Shown: positions 1 through 5,415, numbered from the stretch's first letter. The stretch is 5,668 nt of DNA from an uncultured Bacilli bacterium (GCA_910587745.1 CAJUNE010000047.1:1-5668); one strand, 5' to 3'. Notes: generated from the sequence alone by a model not told the origin. Made by a program: numbers and translations.

Positions 1-998
1 CAATACTTAAAACAATAAATGGAAATCATACAATAGGTAAATTAAAAAAGAATGACAGATGTTATTTATATTTTGATAAGAAAGAGCCGACTAGTGAAGA
101 TACATTAGCTAAGTTAAATATCACAGTTAATAATGGAACGCCAGATTTTAGCAAAGTAGCAACAACAGATGAAGGAGTATATAAAGTAAGTGATGGAATG
201 TATGGAGGTTACAGCTATTACTGGAGAGGAGCAGTAACAAACAACTATGTAAAATTTGCTAATAAGTGTTGGAGAATAGTTCGAATCAACGGTGATGGAA
301 GTATGCGTCTAATCTATGATGGGACAACATGTCACAATAACGGCGGAGTAACAACAGATAGTATAGCGGTAACAGATCAAGCTTATAATTCAAATAAAGA
401 TCGAAGTGAATATGTAGGATATACCTATACAATAGGAAGTCAAAGAACAACAAGCGGAACAGCATCAAACTTAAAGACACAAAATGAAACATGGTATAAT
501 AGCAATTTAGCTAGTTACGCTTCAAAGATAGCAGACGGAAAGTACTGTAATGATAGAAATACAGGATCAGGGTATAGTTGGAGTTCACAACCATCAAGTA
601 CATTCTACTATGCAGGGTACGATCGTTCGGGAGCTAAGAGCTCTTCAAGTGTAAGTCCAACGTTAAGTTGTCCATCAGGAGATGTATATACATTAAAGGT
701 AGGAGCAATAACGATGGATGAAGTGGTAATGGCAGGAGGGAAATGGGGAACATCTAATAGCTCATACTACCTATATAATGGTGATTACTACTGGACCATG
801 TCCCCGTATGACTTGGGCGTAGATAGCTCTGGCAGTCGTTATGCTAACGTGTTCATTGTGTGTAACAATGGCTTCCTCGGCAACGACTACGCAAACTGGA
901 CTCGTCCTGGTGTGCGCCCAGTAATAAATCTGAAAGCTGATACGCTTTTCGCAACGGGAGGTAACGGAACACAATCAAATCCATACGTAGTCTCATAG
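1..998 (+). CDS. Surface protein with variable C-type-lectin-like C-terminal domain (5' end outside window)
   Basis: The reading frame (codons starting at base 3) is open from the window edge to the TAG at 996-998, so the gene begins upstream; the ATG at 198 is internal and has no ribosome binding site. About 331 residues are visible. In order they show a spacer with TPDFSKVATTDEGVYK (about 129-188), a core with CWRIVRINGDGSMRLIYDG (from 267), TWYNSNLASYASKI, CNDR, a SCPSGDVYTLKVGAITMDEV stretch, YWTMSP (789-806) and GVRPVINLK (909-935), ending GTQSNPYVVS. From memory this matches a family of large exported proteins in gut Bacilli whose ends have a formylglycine-enzyme / C-type-lectin fold and are typical DGR targets. 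Several cysteines (near 62, 267, 330, 546, 669, 861) suggest an extracellular protein. Signal peptide and anchor would lie upstream. The ligand is unknown. Sure that it is coding; family call moderately sure. Confidence 0.88.
   Translation, partial: ILKTINGNHTIGKLKKNDRCYLYFDKKEPTSEDTLAKLNITVNNGTPDFSKVATTDEGVYKVSDGMYGGYSYYWRGAVTNNYVKFANKCWRIVRINGDGSMRLIYDGTTCHNNGGVTTDSIAVTDQAYNSNKDRSEYVGYTYTIGSQRTTSGTASNLKTQNETWYNSNLASYASKIADGKYCNDRNTGSGYSWSSQPSSTFYYAGYDRSGAKSSSSVSPTLSCPSGDVYTLKVGAITMDEVVMAGGKWGTSNSSYYLYNGDYYWTMSPYDLGVDSSGSRYANVFIVCNNGFLGNDYANWTRPGVRPVINLKADTLFATGGNGTQSNPYVVS
795..920 (+). other. Candidate DGR variable region (VR) in the lectin-like domain
   Basis: This stretch is much richer in G+C than the rest of the gene and codes the lectin-like fold from TMSP to GVRP. 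Bases 839-920 align without gaps to the minus strand at 5117-5036 with 59 of 82 identities. The first 16 bases (TTATGCTAACGTGTTC) and the last 13 (TGGTGTGCGCCCA, 908-920) are identical. The 23 differences lie between, with 11 at codon position 1, 8 at position 2 and 4 at position 3. Upstream, 804-816 is also alignable with small in-frame length differences. Similarity stops right after CGCCCA, which would put an IMH-like boundary (initiation of mutagenic homing) there. The DGR reading is inferred from this pattern; no reverse transcriptase is seen. Confidence 0.6.
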
Positions 999-1010
999 AG
1001 ATACGTATGG
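981..1010 (+). repeat. Strong hairpin across the stop codon, 60 bp after the VR
   Basis: Arms CCATACGTA (981-989) and TACGTATGG (1002-1010) are perfectly complementary over 9 bp. Inside them TCTC (991-994) pairs with GAGA (998-1001), with G990 bulged, leaving a 3-base loop. The stop codon TAG (996-998) lies at the loop. No T tract follows, so it is not an ordinary intrinsic terminator. DGR target genes often carry a hairpin or cruciform shortly downstream of the VR that aids mutagenic homing. Position and shape fit that role, but this is inference. Confidence 0.6.
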
Positions 1011-1102
1011 AAGTGAAACACTAACAAGAGAGTGTAAAGAAGTTCATAGCGTGTTTTGAAAGGTACTTTACTTGTATTAAAAGTATAAAAAATTGATGGA
1101 AT

Positions 1103-1156
1103 TATGTAACTTTTGACTTGATATGTATATTGTATTTTAATGTCGAAAGTTACATA
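1103..1156. repeat. 15-bp inverted repeat in the intergenic region
   Basis: Arms at 1103-1117 (TATGTAACTTTTGAC) and 1142-1156 (GTCGAAAGTTACATA) are complementary over 15 bp with a single T.G wobble, separated by 24 AT-rich bases. No T tract follows on either strand. The left arm overlaps the -35 box and the right arm the predicted start site of the candidate promoter at 1113-1141. It could be an operator, an mRNA 3' stem, or a remnant of a mobile element. Confidence 0.5.
1113..1141 (+). promoter_or_regulatory. Candidate sigma-A promoter
   Basis: TTGACT (1113-1118) and TTTAAT (1136-1141) are separated by exactly 17 bases, each one base off consensus. It would start a transcript near 1148 that runs into the terminator at 1224-1251. 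In DNA this AT-rich such matches arise by chance, so support is modest. Confidence 0.35.
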
Positions 1157-1251
1157 TAGCAAACATAAAAAGAGAATGTAAAAAACTTTGTGTAGAGTTA
1201 ACAATCTATGATAATATAGATCTAGAGAGTGATTTTGTCATTCTCTTTTTT
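1148..1251 (+). ncRNA. Possible ~100-nt small RNA
   Basis: The span between the candidate promoter at 1113-1141 and the strong terminator ending at 1251 has no credible ORF. It could be a small RNA of about 100 nt. It contains a short hairpin (ATCTAT 1204-1209 with ATAGAT 1216-1221) before the terminator stem. The simpler alternative is that it is just the 3' untranslated tail of the lectin-like gene. No known RNA family is recognised. Confidence 0.2.
1224..1251 (+). terminator. Rho-independent terminator, plus strand
   Basis: Arms AGAGAGTGA (1224-1232) and TCATTCTCT (1238-1246) form a 9-bp stem with one G.T wobble and a 5-base loop, followed by a run of T to 1251. It would end transcription of the lectin-like gene and/or the small RNA candidate. 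Confidence 0.75.
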
Positions 1252-1283
1252 ATAGCTTATTTTTATAATTAATTTTGATATAT

Positions 1284-1317
1284 AAAAAAACCGCGCTTCT
1301 AATCTGAAAACGTGGTT
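1284..1317 (-). terminator. Rho-independent terminator of the tdk-rnr-smpB operon
   Basis: Read on the minus strand, AACCACG (1317-1311) pairs with CGCGGTT (1295-1289) with one mismatch, and U-rich inner bases extend the stem around a loop near 1300-1306. It is followed directly by a run of seven T (1290-1284). It lies 32 bases after the smpB stop. On the plus strand the same hairpin has a G.T pair instead of the mismatch and is followed by a T-rich stretch, so it may work in both directions. Confidence 0.8.
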
Positions 1318-1348
1318 CTTATTTTTAAGTCTTTTGTTCTGTTTATTA

Positions 1349-1777
1349 TTAATAATATCTTGCTTCTCGTTTTAAGTCTTTTTCCTTTAGGCTTGCTCTT
1401 TTATCGTAAAGCTTTTTACCTTTGCATATACCAATAAGTATTTTTACTTTGTTTTTTTTGAAATATAGTTTTAAAGGTATAATTGTTAAGCCTTCAACTT
1501 TTATTTGTTCTTTTAATTTTTTTATTTCTTTTTTATGTAATAATAATTTTCTTGTTCTACGCTCTTCATGATTAAATATGTTTCCTTCTTCATATTTAGC
1601 TATATACATATTTAAAATAAATGCTTCATTGTTCTTAATATTTACAAAGGTGTCTTTTAAATCAATAGATCCTTTTCTTATAGATTTTATTTCAGTTCCT
1701 GTAAGGGCGATACCTGCTTCTAATTCTTCTAAGATAGAATAATCAAAATAGGCTTTTTTATTTTTTACTTCGATCAT
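1349..1777 (-). CDS. smpB: SsrA-binding protein SmpB
   Basis: SmpB binds tmRNA (SsrA) and brings it to stalled ribosomes for trans-translation and tagging of the unfinished peptide. The 142-residue product is slightly short of the usual 150 or so, but appears complete. GTEIKS is at 27-32, NMYI at 56-59, RRTRKLLLHK at 73-82, PLKLYF at 101-106 and KGKKLYDKR at 119-127. The basic C-terminal tail that enters the mRNA channel (KGKKLYDKRASLKEKDLKRE) is present. An AAAGGAAG ribosome binding site precedes the ATG at 1777. The start lies 20 bases inside the end of rnr, so the two genes are probably translationally coupled. The rnr-smpB order is common in Firmicutes. No ssrA gene follows before the terminator. 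Confidence 0.97.
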   Translation of the reverse strand: MIEVKNKKAYFDYSILEELEAGIALTGTEIKSIRKGSIDLKDTFVNIKNNEAFILNMYIAKYEEGNIFNHEERRTRKLLLHKKEIKKLKEQIKVEGLTIIPLKLYFKKNKVKILIGICKGKKLYDKRASLKEKDLKREARYY

Positions 1778-3875
1778 GTTTTTCTTCCTTTACAATTTCA
1801 AAGTCTATAAGAGCATTTTCTTTAGAAGCATTTATAACTTTGATTTTTACTTTATCACCAACTCTGTATGTTTTCTTGGTTGATTTTCCTATTAATGATA
1901 ATAGCTCTGGAACATAGTTGTAATAATCTCCTTTTAATGAGTTTACATGAACTAATCCTTCTACTAAGTTTTCTAATTCAACAAAGAATCCAAAGTTTGT
2001 AACTGATGATATTGTTCCTTCATATTCTTCTCCAATGTGACTTTCCATGTATTCAGCCATTTTCATGTCATTTACATCTCGTTCAGCATTAATACTTGCT
2101 ACTTCTCTTTCACTTGAATGTTCTGCGATAGAAATTAGGGCATTATCTAAATAATTAATAGTACTCATGCTAAAATCTTTATCAATTAAATATGTTTTTA
2201 ATAATCTATGAACTGTTAAATCAGGATATCTTCTTATTGGAGATGTGAAATGAGTATAATTATCTAATGCTAAGCCAAAGTGACCGATGTTATTTTTAGA
2301 ATATTCTGCTTTTTTCATACTTCTTAATAATAGAGATGAAAGAATTGTAAATTCTGGTTTGTCTTTTAAGTTATTTAATATTCTTTGCATAGATTTAGGT
2401 GTTATTTCATTAATACTTGTTTCTATTTTATAACCTAATGCATGGACTAAATTTTTAAAGTCATCTATTTTGTCTGCATTAGGAATATCATGGATACGAT
2501 AAATAAATGGTAGTTCCATATTAGCTATGTGTGTTGCCACTGTAACATTGGCTTCAATCATAAAATCTTCAATTAAAGACTCACCTGCATGTTGTTCTCT
2601 TTTTTTGATGTCTATTGCTTTACCATTTTCATCTTGAATTACTTTTGCTTCGGGAATATCAAATTCTATGTAACCTTTATTTACTTTTTTCTTTCTTAAT
2701 ATTTTGGCTAATTCATGCATTTTTAATAAAATGTCTTTATATGGTTCATATCCAATAGGAGTAGTATTATCTTCTAATATTTTATTAACATTATCATATG
2801 TCATTTTCTTATTTGATTTTATAAAACTTGGAAATATATCATAAGATTCTATATCACCACGGTTATTTATATTCATAATGCAACTCATTGTAAGTCTTAT
2901 AACTCCCTCATTTAAAGAACATATACCATTAGATAGTTTGTGAGGTATCATAGGTATTACGGTATCTGCTAAATATGAAGATGTTCCACGATTATAAGCT
3001 TCATCTCCTAAGGCAGTATTTTCTTTTACATAATGAGATACATCGGCGATATGAACTCCTAGATTATAAATTCCATCTTTATATGTTAGGCTTATTGCAT
3101 CGTCTATATCTTTGGTATCAGACCCATCAATAGTAAAAATAACTTCATTTGTTAAATCTTTTCTATTTTCTAATTCTTTTGGATCAACTGAATCTGGAAT
3201 AGCATCAAGCTCTTTTATTACTTCTTCGTTAAATTCATCTATAATGTTATATTTATAAGCTATGCTTAAGATATCAATTCCAGCATCGTCTTTGTGTCCT
3301 ATTATCTTTATACAGTCAGCAAGATAATTTTTGTGTCCTAAGTTTTTACTTAGATGAGCTAAAATTTTGTGTCCCTCTACACAGTTTTTGGTAGTTTCTT
3401 TACTTAAATATATTGTTATGTCTAATTTTTCATCATCTGGCTTTAACATCATTTTGCTGTCTTTAATAATTATTTCACCTACAACATTATTTAAATCTCT
3501 TTTAACTATTTTTAAAACTTTACCTTCTGGTTTTAAGCCTTTTTTTATTATTTCTACTAGTACTGTATCATTATGAATGGCATTATTAAGATTTTCACTT
3601 CCTATATAAATATCGTCTTCTTTATCTAATATTAAAAATCCAAAACCTTTTTTATTGATGGCTATTTTTCCGATTTTTAAACCAGGACAATTTTTAATTA
3701 GTAAGTATTTTTCTTTTTTTGTTCGGAATAACTCATATTCTTCTACTAATTCTTCAACAGCTTTACTTAAATCTTTGTATTCTTCAACAGTATGTAAATT
3801 TAATAAATCATTTATTTCCATTAAAGTTTTCGCTTCATGGATATCTTTTAATACTTCTAATATCTGCTCTTTCAT
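1758..3875 (-). CDS. rnr: Ribonuclease R, 3'-to-5' exoribonuclease
   Basis: RNase R is a processive hydrolytic 3'-5' exonuclease of the RNase II family that degrades structured RNA, including mRNA and damaged rRNA, and works with tmRNA-SmpB on non-stop mRNA. The 705-residue protein shows an N-terminal helix-turn-helix-like region (about 1-60), two cold-shock-type OB domains (about 66-195), the RNB catalytic domain (about 235-565) and a C-terminal S1 domain (about 617-697). The catalytic motif DGSDTKDIDDA at 250-260 supplies the metal-binding aspartates D250, D256, D258 and D259. HFTSPIRRYPDL at 542-553 carries the conserved arginine. Only a short basic tail (EEKHDRSKK) follows S1, making it shorter than the B. 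subtilis enzyme. The ATG overlaps the tdk stop as ATGA, with GAAGGAG upstream, which supports this start and coupled translation. Confidence 0.97.
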   Translation of the reverse strand: MKEQILEVLKDIHEAKTLMEINDLLNLHTVEEYKDLSKAVEELVEEYELFRTKKEKYLLIKNCPGLKIGKIAINKKGFGFLILDKEDDIYIGSENLNNAIHNDTVLVEIIKKGLKPEGKVLKIVKRDLNNVVGEIIIKDSKMMLKPDDEKLDITIYLSKETTKNCVEGHKILAHLSKNLGHKNYLADCIKIIGHKDDAGIDILSIAYKYNIIDEFNEEVIKELDAIPDSVDPKELENRKDLTNEVIFTIDGSDTKDIDDAISLTYKDGIYNLGVHIADVSHYVKENTALGDEAYNRGTSSYLADTVIPMIPHKLSNGICSLNEGVIRLTMSCIMNINNRGDIESYDIFPSFIKSNKKMTYDNVNKILEDNTTPIGYEPYKDILLKMHELAKILRKKKVNKGYIEFDIPEAKVIQDENGKAIDIKKREQHAGESLIEDFMIEANVTVATHIANMELPFIYRIHDIPNADKIDDFKNLVHALGYKIETSINEITPKSMQRILNNLKDKPEFTILSSLLLRSMKKAEYSKNNIGHFGLALDNYTHFTSPIRRYPDLTVHRLLKTYLIDKDFSMSTINYLDNALISIAEHSSEREVASINAERDVNDMKMAEYMESHIGEEYEGTISSVTNFGFFVELENLVEGLVHVNSLKGDYYNYVPELLSLIGKSTKKTYRVGDKVKIKVINASKENALIDFEIVKEEKHDRSKK

Positions 3876-4504
3876 TTGTTCTGCTCCTTCTTTATTGATT
3901 TTATTTTACTTTCTATTTTGAAGTCTTTATCATATTTTTCTCTTAATTTAAAATAACAACTTGCACAAAAAGCTTCATATGTTTCTTTATCACCATCAAT
4001 TGCAACTTGGTTGCCTTTAAATGTTGGAATTCCATTTCTAAATCGAATATTTTGTGTAGCTTTTTTACCACAAGAACATATATTTTTGATTTCTTCTATA
4101 TCATCGGCGATTAATAAAAGACGTGGTGATCCCTCAAAACCTTGCATCCTAAAATCGCATCTTAAACCATAACATAATATAGGAATGTCCGCTATCTTAG
4201 TTATTTGATATAATTCATCAACTTGTACTTCTGTTAAAAATTGCGCTTCATCAATAAGAATAGCATCAATCTTGTTTGTTAATGGGGTAAATAGATCTAT
4301 AATTTTATCATTATTCTTTATTAAATAATCAACCTTACGTGATAGACCACTTCGATTATTTATGGTATCTTGACCTTTAGTGTCAATATTTGGTTTCATT
4401 AATAAAACTTTTTTGCCTTTTTCTTCATAATTGTAAGCTACTTGAATTATAGCTGTAGATTTTCCACAATTCATTGCACCATATCTAAAATATAATTTTG
4501 CCAT
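3872..4504 (-). CDS. tdk: Thymidine kinase (type II)
   Basis: Thymidine kinase phosphorylates thymidine to dTMP with ATP in the pyrimidine salvage pathway, in the cytoplasm. The 210-residue product has the Walker A loop GAMNCGKST (9-17; GPMFSGKT is more usual), and Walker B / catalytic motif LIDEAQF (83-89) with E86 as likely general base. The zinc site is C143 and C145 with C180 and C183, and the thymidine-binding lasso is near QVAIDGDKETYE (166-177). A Lys/Glu-rich tail of about 15 residues extends beyond the core. The ribosome binding site GAGGTG sits 7-8 bases before the ATG and contains the stop codon of the upstream prepilin-like gene. The TGA stop overlaps the rnr start by four bases. 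It is thus the second gene of a tight operon. Confidence 0.96.
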   Translation of the reverse strand: MAKLYFRYGAMNCGKSTAIIQVAYNYEEKGKKVLLMKPNIDTKGQDTINNRSGLSRKVDYLIKNNDKIIDLFTPLTNKIDAILIDEAQFLTEVQVDELYQITKIADIPILCYGLRCDFRMQGFEGSPRLLLIADDIEEIKNICSCGKKATQNIRFRNGIPTFKGNQVAIDGDKETYEAFCASCYFKLREKYDKDFKIESKIKSIKKEQNK

Positions 4505-4513
4505 TTTTTCACC

Positions 4514-4855
4514 TCATTTTATTGTACATTTTTTTTCATTGTTAATTTTATTAATGTGAATAATTTTAGCTTTACTAACATTTTCTTTGTCTAATAGACC
4601 TTCTTTAATAAGTATATCTGTTGATATATCACAACCATTTTTATAACATTCATTTTTTATTTCTTCATTTTTGCTTAATTCAATATAAATACAAGCGGAC
4701 GCCTCAATTATTTTGTTGTTATTTTCTTCTTCTTTATCATTATTATCAAATACTTTACTAATATTTATACATACCATGGTGGCTATAACTGTCATTATAG
4801 TTATAGTTGATAAAAGTTCTATTAATGTAAATCCTTTTTTATCCATATTTATCAC
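4514..4855 (-). CDS. Prepilin-like (type IV pilin / pseudopilin) small protein
   Basis: The 113-residue product begins with a class III signal: basic MDKKG, then FTLIELLSTITIMTVIATM, a hydrophobic helix. Cleavage by prepilin peptidase and N-methylation are expected between G8 and F9, and the conserved E13 at +5 is present. The remainder is short, charged and Asn/Lys-rich with four cysteines (C55, C70, C75, C110) that may form disulfides outside the membrane. It resembles minor pilins or ComG-type pseudopilins, but the exact subtype is not recognised and no other pilus genes are in view. The start is uncertain: GTG at 4855 or ATG at 4846 (MDKKG), neither with a clear ribosome binding site; the motif favours 4846. 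Its TGA lies within the tdk ribosome binding site, 9 bases before tdk. Confidence 0.82.
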   Translation of the reverse strand: MINMDKKGFTLIELLSTITIMTVIATMVCINISKVFDNNDKEEENNNKIIEASACIYIELSKNEEIKNECYKNGCDISTDILIKEGLLDKENVSKAKIIHINKINNEKKCTIK

Positions 4856-4861
4856 ATTTTA

Positions 4862-4901
4862 ATTATACAATAATTATAGTAATAAAGAAAGCAAATTAAA
4901 A
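4862..4901 (-). promoter_or_regulatory. Candidate promoter of the prepilin-tdk-rnr-smpB operon
   Basis: On the minus strand two perfect TATAAT boxes occur at 4878-4873 and 4867-4862. The first has a weak TTTTAA at 17-base spacing (4901-4896). Start sites would fall at about 4866 or 4855, giving a leader of at most about 20 bases before ATG 4846, which may explain the missing ribosome binding site. The -35 match is poor. Confidence 0.4.
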
Positions 4902-4946
4902 AGATATTGCGTAAGTTTACTAAACATGTTAGTAAACGTCAATATC
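4898..4946 (-). terminator. Large hairpin / terminator, minus strand
   Basis: Outer arms GATATTG (4903-4909) and CAATATC (4940-4946) enclose a perfect 9-bp inner stem, GTTTACTAA (4915-4923) with TTAGTAAAC (4929-4937), around a 5-base loop. Read on the minus strand it is followed by five T (4902-4898), so it can end transcription coming from the template-like region to the right. It also lies just upstream of the prepilin promoter and could act as an operator palindrome. Confidence 0.6.
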
Positions 4947-5035
4947 ATTTATTTAGCTTTTTTACTATGATTAATCTTGTATCCTAATTCTATTATATTT
5001 AACCTTAATCAAATATGTAAGTTTAAAAAGGATAT

Positions 5036-5140
5036 TGGGCGCACACCAATGCCAGTGTTGTCCACGTTGGTAGCGTTGAGGTAGCCATCGTTACGCACAT
5101 AGAACACGTTAGCATAAGGGCTATTCCAGTTAAACGGAGT
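5036..5140 (-). repeat. VR-like segment: DGR template repeat candidate or orphan variable cassette
   Basis: Read on the minus strand from 5140, this island translates as TPF-NWNSPYANVFYVRNDGYL and on to GIGVRP, the same lectin-domain end as the gene at 1-998, and very rich in Asn (AAC/AAT) codons. It is about 50% G+C in surroundings that are far more AT-rich. Bases 5117-5036 match 839-920 of the plus strand ungapped (59/82). It is bounded by stop codons and has none of the 600 or more bases that code the rest of the protein, so it is not a decayed full gene. Precise size, Asn richness and location in non-coding DNA fit a DGR template repeat. Against this, 14 of 23 differences from the visible VR are not at its adenines. 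A stray variable cassette is the alternative. Confidence 0.6.
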
Positions 5141-5163
5141 TCATTTTTAGATTAACCATGTAT

Positions 5164-5172
5164 ATTATAACA
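5164..5172 (-). promoter_or_regulatory. Extended -10 promoter in front of the template-like segment
   Basis: On the minus strand, TGT followed by TATAAT (5172-5164) is a perfect extended -10 element. No good -35 box lies at 17 bases, which extended -10 promoters can tolerate. The start would be near 5157, reading into the segment at 5140-5036. Confidence 0.45.
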
Positions 5173-5200
5173 TTTTTAGATTATTTAAGGGGAAAATGTT

Positions 5201-5229
5201 TTTACAATTAGTAAAATATATTGTATAAT
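5201..5229 (+). promoter_or_regulatory. Sigma-A promoter of the small membrane peptide gene
   Basis: TTTACA (5201-5206) and a perfect TATAAT (5224-5229) are 17 bases apart. The predicted start near 5236 gives a leader of about 70 bases before the ATG at 5305. This is the best promoter match in the window. Confidence 0.7.
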
Positions 5230-5259
5230 TACATTATAGATTCGAAACTCTTAAATGTT

Positions 5260-5296
5260 CTCCTTTGGTCTTTTTAGAAAAATTGATTTAAAGGAG
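5260..5296 (+). promoter_or_regulatory. Leader hairpin that could mask the ribosome binding site
   Basis: CTCCTTT (5260-5266) in the leader is perfectly complementary to AAAGGAG (5290-5296), the ribosome binding site of the ORF at 5305. Two further G.T pairs (5267/5289, 5268/5288) extend the stem. If formed, it would hide the site. Several type I toxin mRNAs, including Fst, have such a leader structure. Confidence 0.5.
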
Positions 5297-5304
5297 TGAT
5301 GCAG

Positions 5305-5415
5305 ATGAAAATATGGTATTTTATTGGAGCTCTCGGACTAGATGGATTATCTAGTTATCTTAGTAGTATTATTATACTTACTCAGAGAAGACAAACCAAA
5401 GAAGAAGTGGCATAG
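5305..5415 (+). CDS. 36-residue hydrophobic peptide, candidate type I toxin
   Basis: The ORF begins at ATG 5305, eight bases after a strong AAAGGAG; an in-frame ATG at 5299 is too close to that site. It ends at TAG 5413-5415. The product starts MKIWYFIGALGLDGLSSY, continues with a second hydrophobic stretch (LSSIIILT, 19-26) and ends in a charged tail QRRQTKEEVA. A single membrane span of about 23 residues with a basic C-terminal side is plausible, as in Fst, TxpA and BsrG type toxins, though an Asp at position 13 is unusual and I do not recognise a specific family. A good promoter, a masked ribosome binding site, and a convergent RNA with its own terminator overlapping the 3' end support the toxin reading. 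A short secreted or signalling peptide is the alternative. Confidence 0.65.
   Translation: MKIWYFIGALGLDGLSSYLSSIIILTQRRQTKEEVA

Larger units (their letters stand above)
4898..5157 (-). ncRNA. Possible non-coding RNA carrying the VR-like / template-like segment
   Basis: An extended -10 promoter (5164-5172) would start a minus-strand transcript near 5157, about 15 bases before the 5036-5140 segment. The hairpin and T run at 4946-4898 would end it, giving an RNA of roughly 260 nt. The segment is in-frame open only between TGA at 5143-5141 and TGA at 5011-5009, with no start codon context, so it is unlikely to be translated. About 90 bases of AT-rich sequence without a recognised feature (4947-5029) separate segment and terminator. 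In known DGRs the template RNA also includes a spacer after the template repeat. Transcription is inferred only. Confidence 0.35.

Noticed and set aside
198..200. ATG at 198 as start of the lectin-like gene
   Set aside because: The same frame is open and protein-like to the window edge (TPDFSKVATTDEGVYK lies upstream of it), and no ribosome binding site precedes the ATG.
1103..1156. 15-bp inverted repeat as ends of an insertion sequence
   Set aside because: Only 24 bases lie between the arms, with no transposase and no target-site duplication.
286..1204. Minus-strand ORFs at 286-492, 771-974 and 887-1204
   Set aside because: They lie opposite the lectin-like gene or its 3' region, show no recognisable motifs or ribosome binding sites, and have the low-complexity make-up of reverse-strand shadows.
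1180..1348. tmRNA gene (ssrA) downstream of smpB
   Set aside because: The operon terminator lies 32 bases after smpB, and neither an acceptor-stem CCA end nor a tag reading frame is seen.
3367..3921. Plus-strand ORFs at 3367-3576 and 3655-3921
   Set aside because: They are antisense to rnr, which has all expected domains; their Ser/Phe/Ile-rich products are typical shadows.
4501..4520. Genetic code 4 (TGA as Trp), as in Mycoplasma
   Set aside because: TGA ends both the prepilin-like gene and tdk exactly where ribosome binding sites or starts of the next gene lie, and Trp is coded by TGG.
4903..5041. Reordered short matches GTAAGTTTA and GATATTG near 4903-4919 and 5016-5037
   Set aside because: The words are 7-9 bases long in very AT-rich DNA and no longer alignment joins them; chance is likely.
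5008..5143. Minus-strand frame through the VR-like segment as an expressed short gene
   Set aside because: It is bounded by in-frame TGA codons on both sides, lacks a start codon with a ribosome binding site, and would code only an isolated fragment of a domain.
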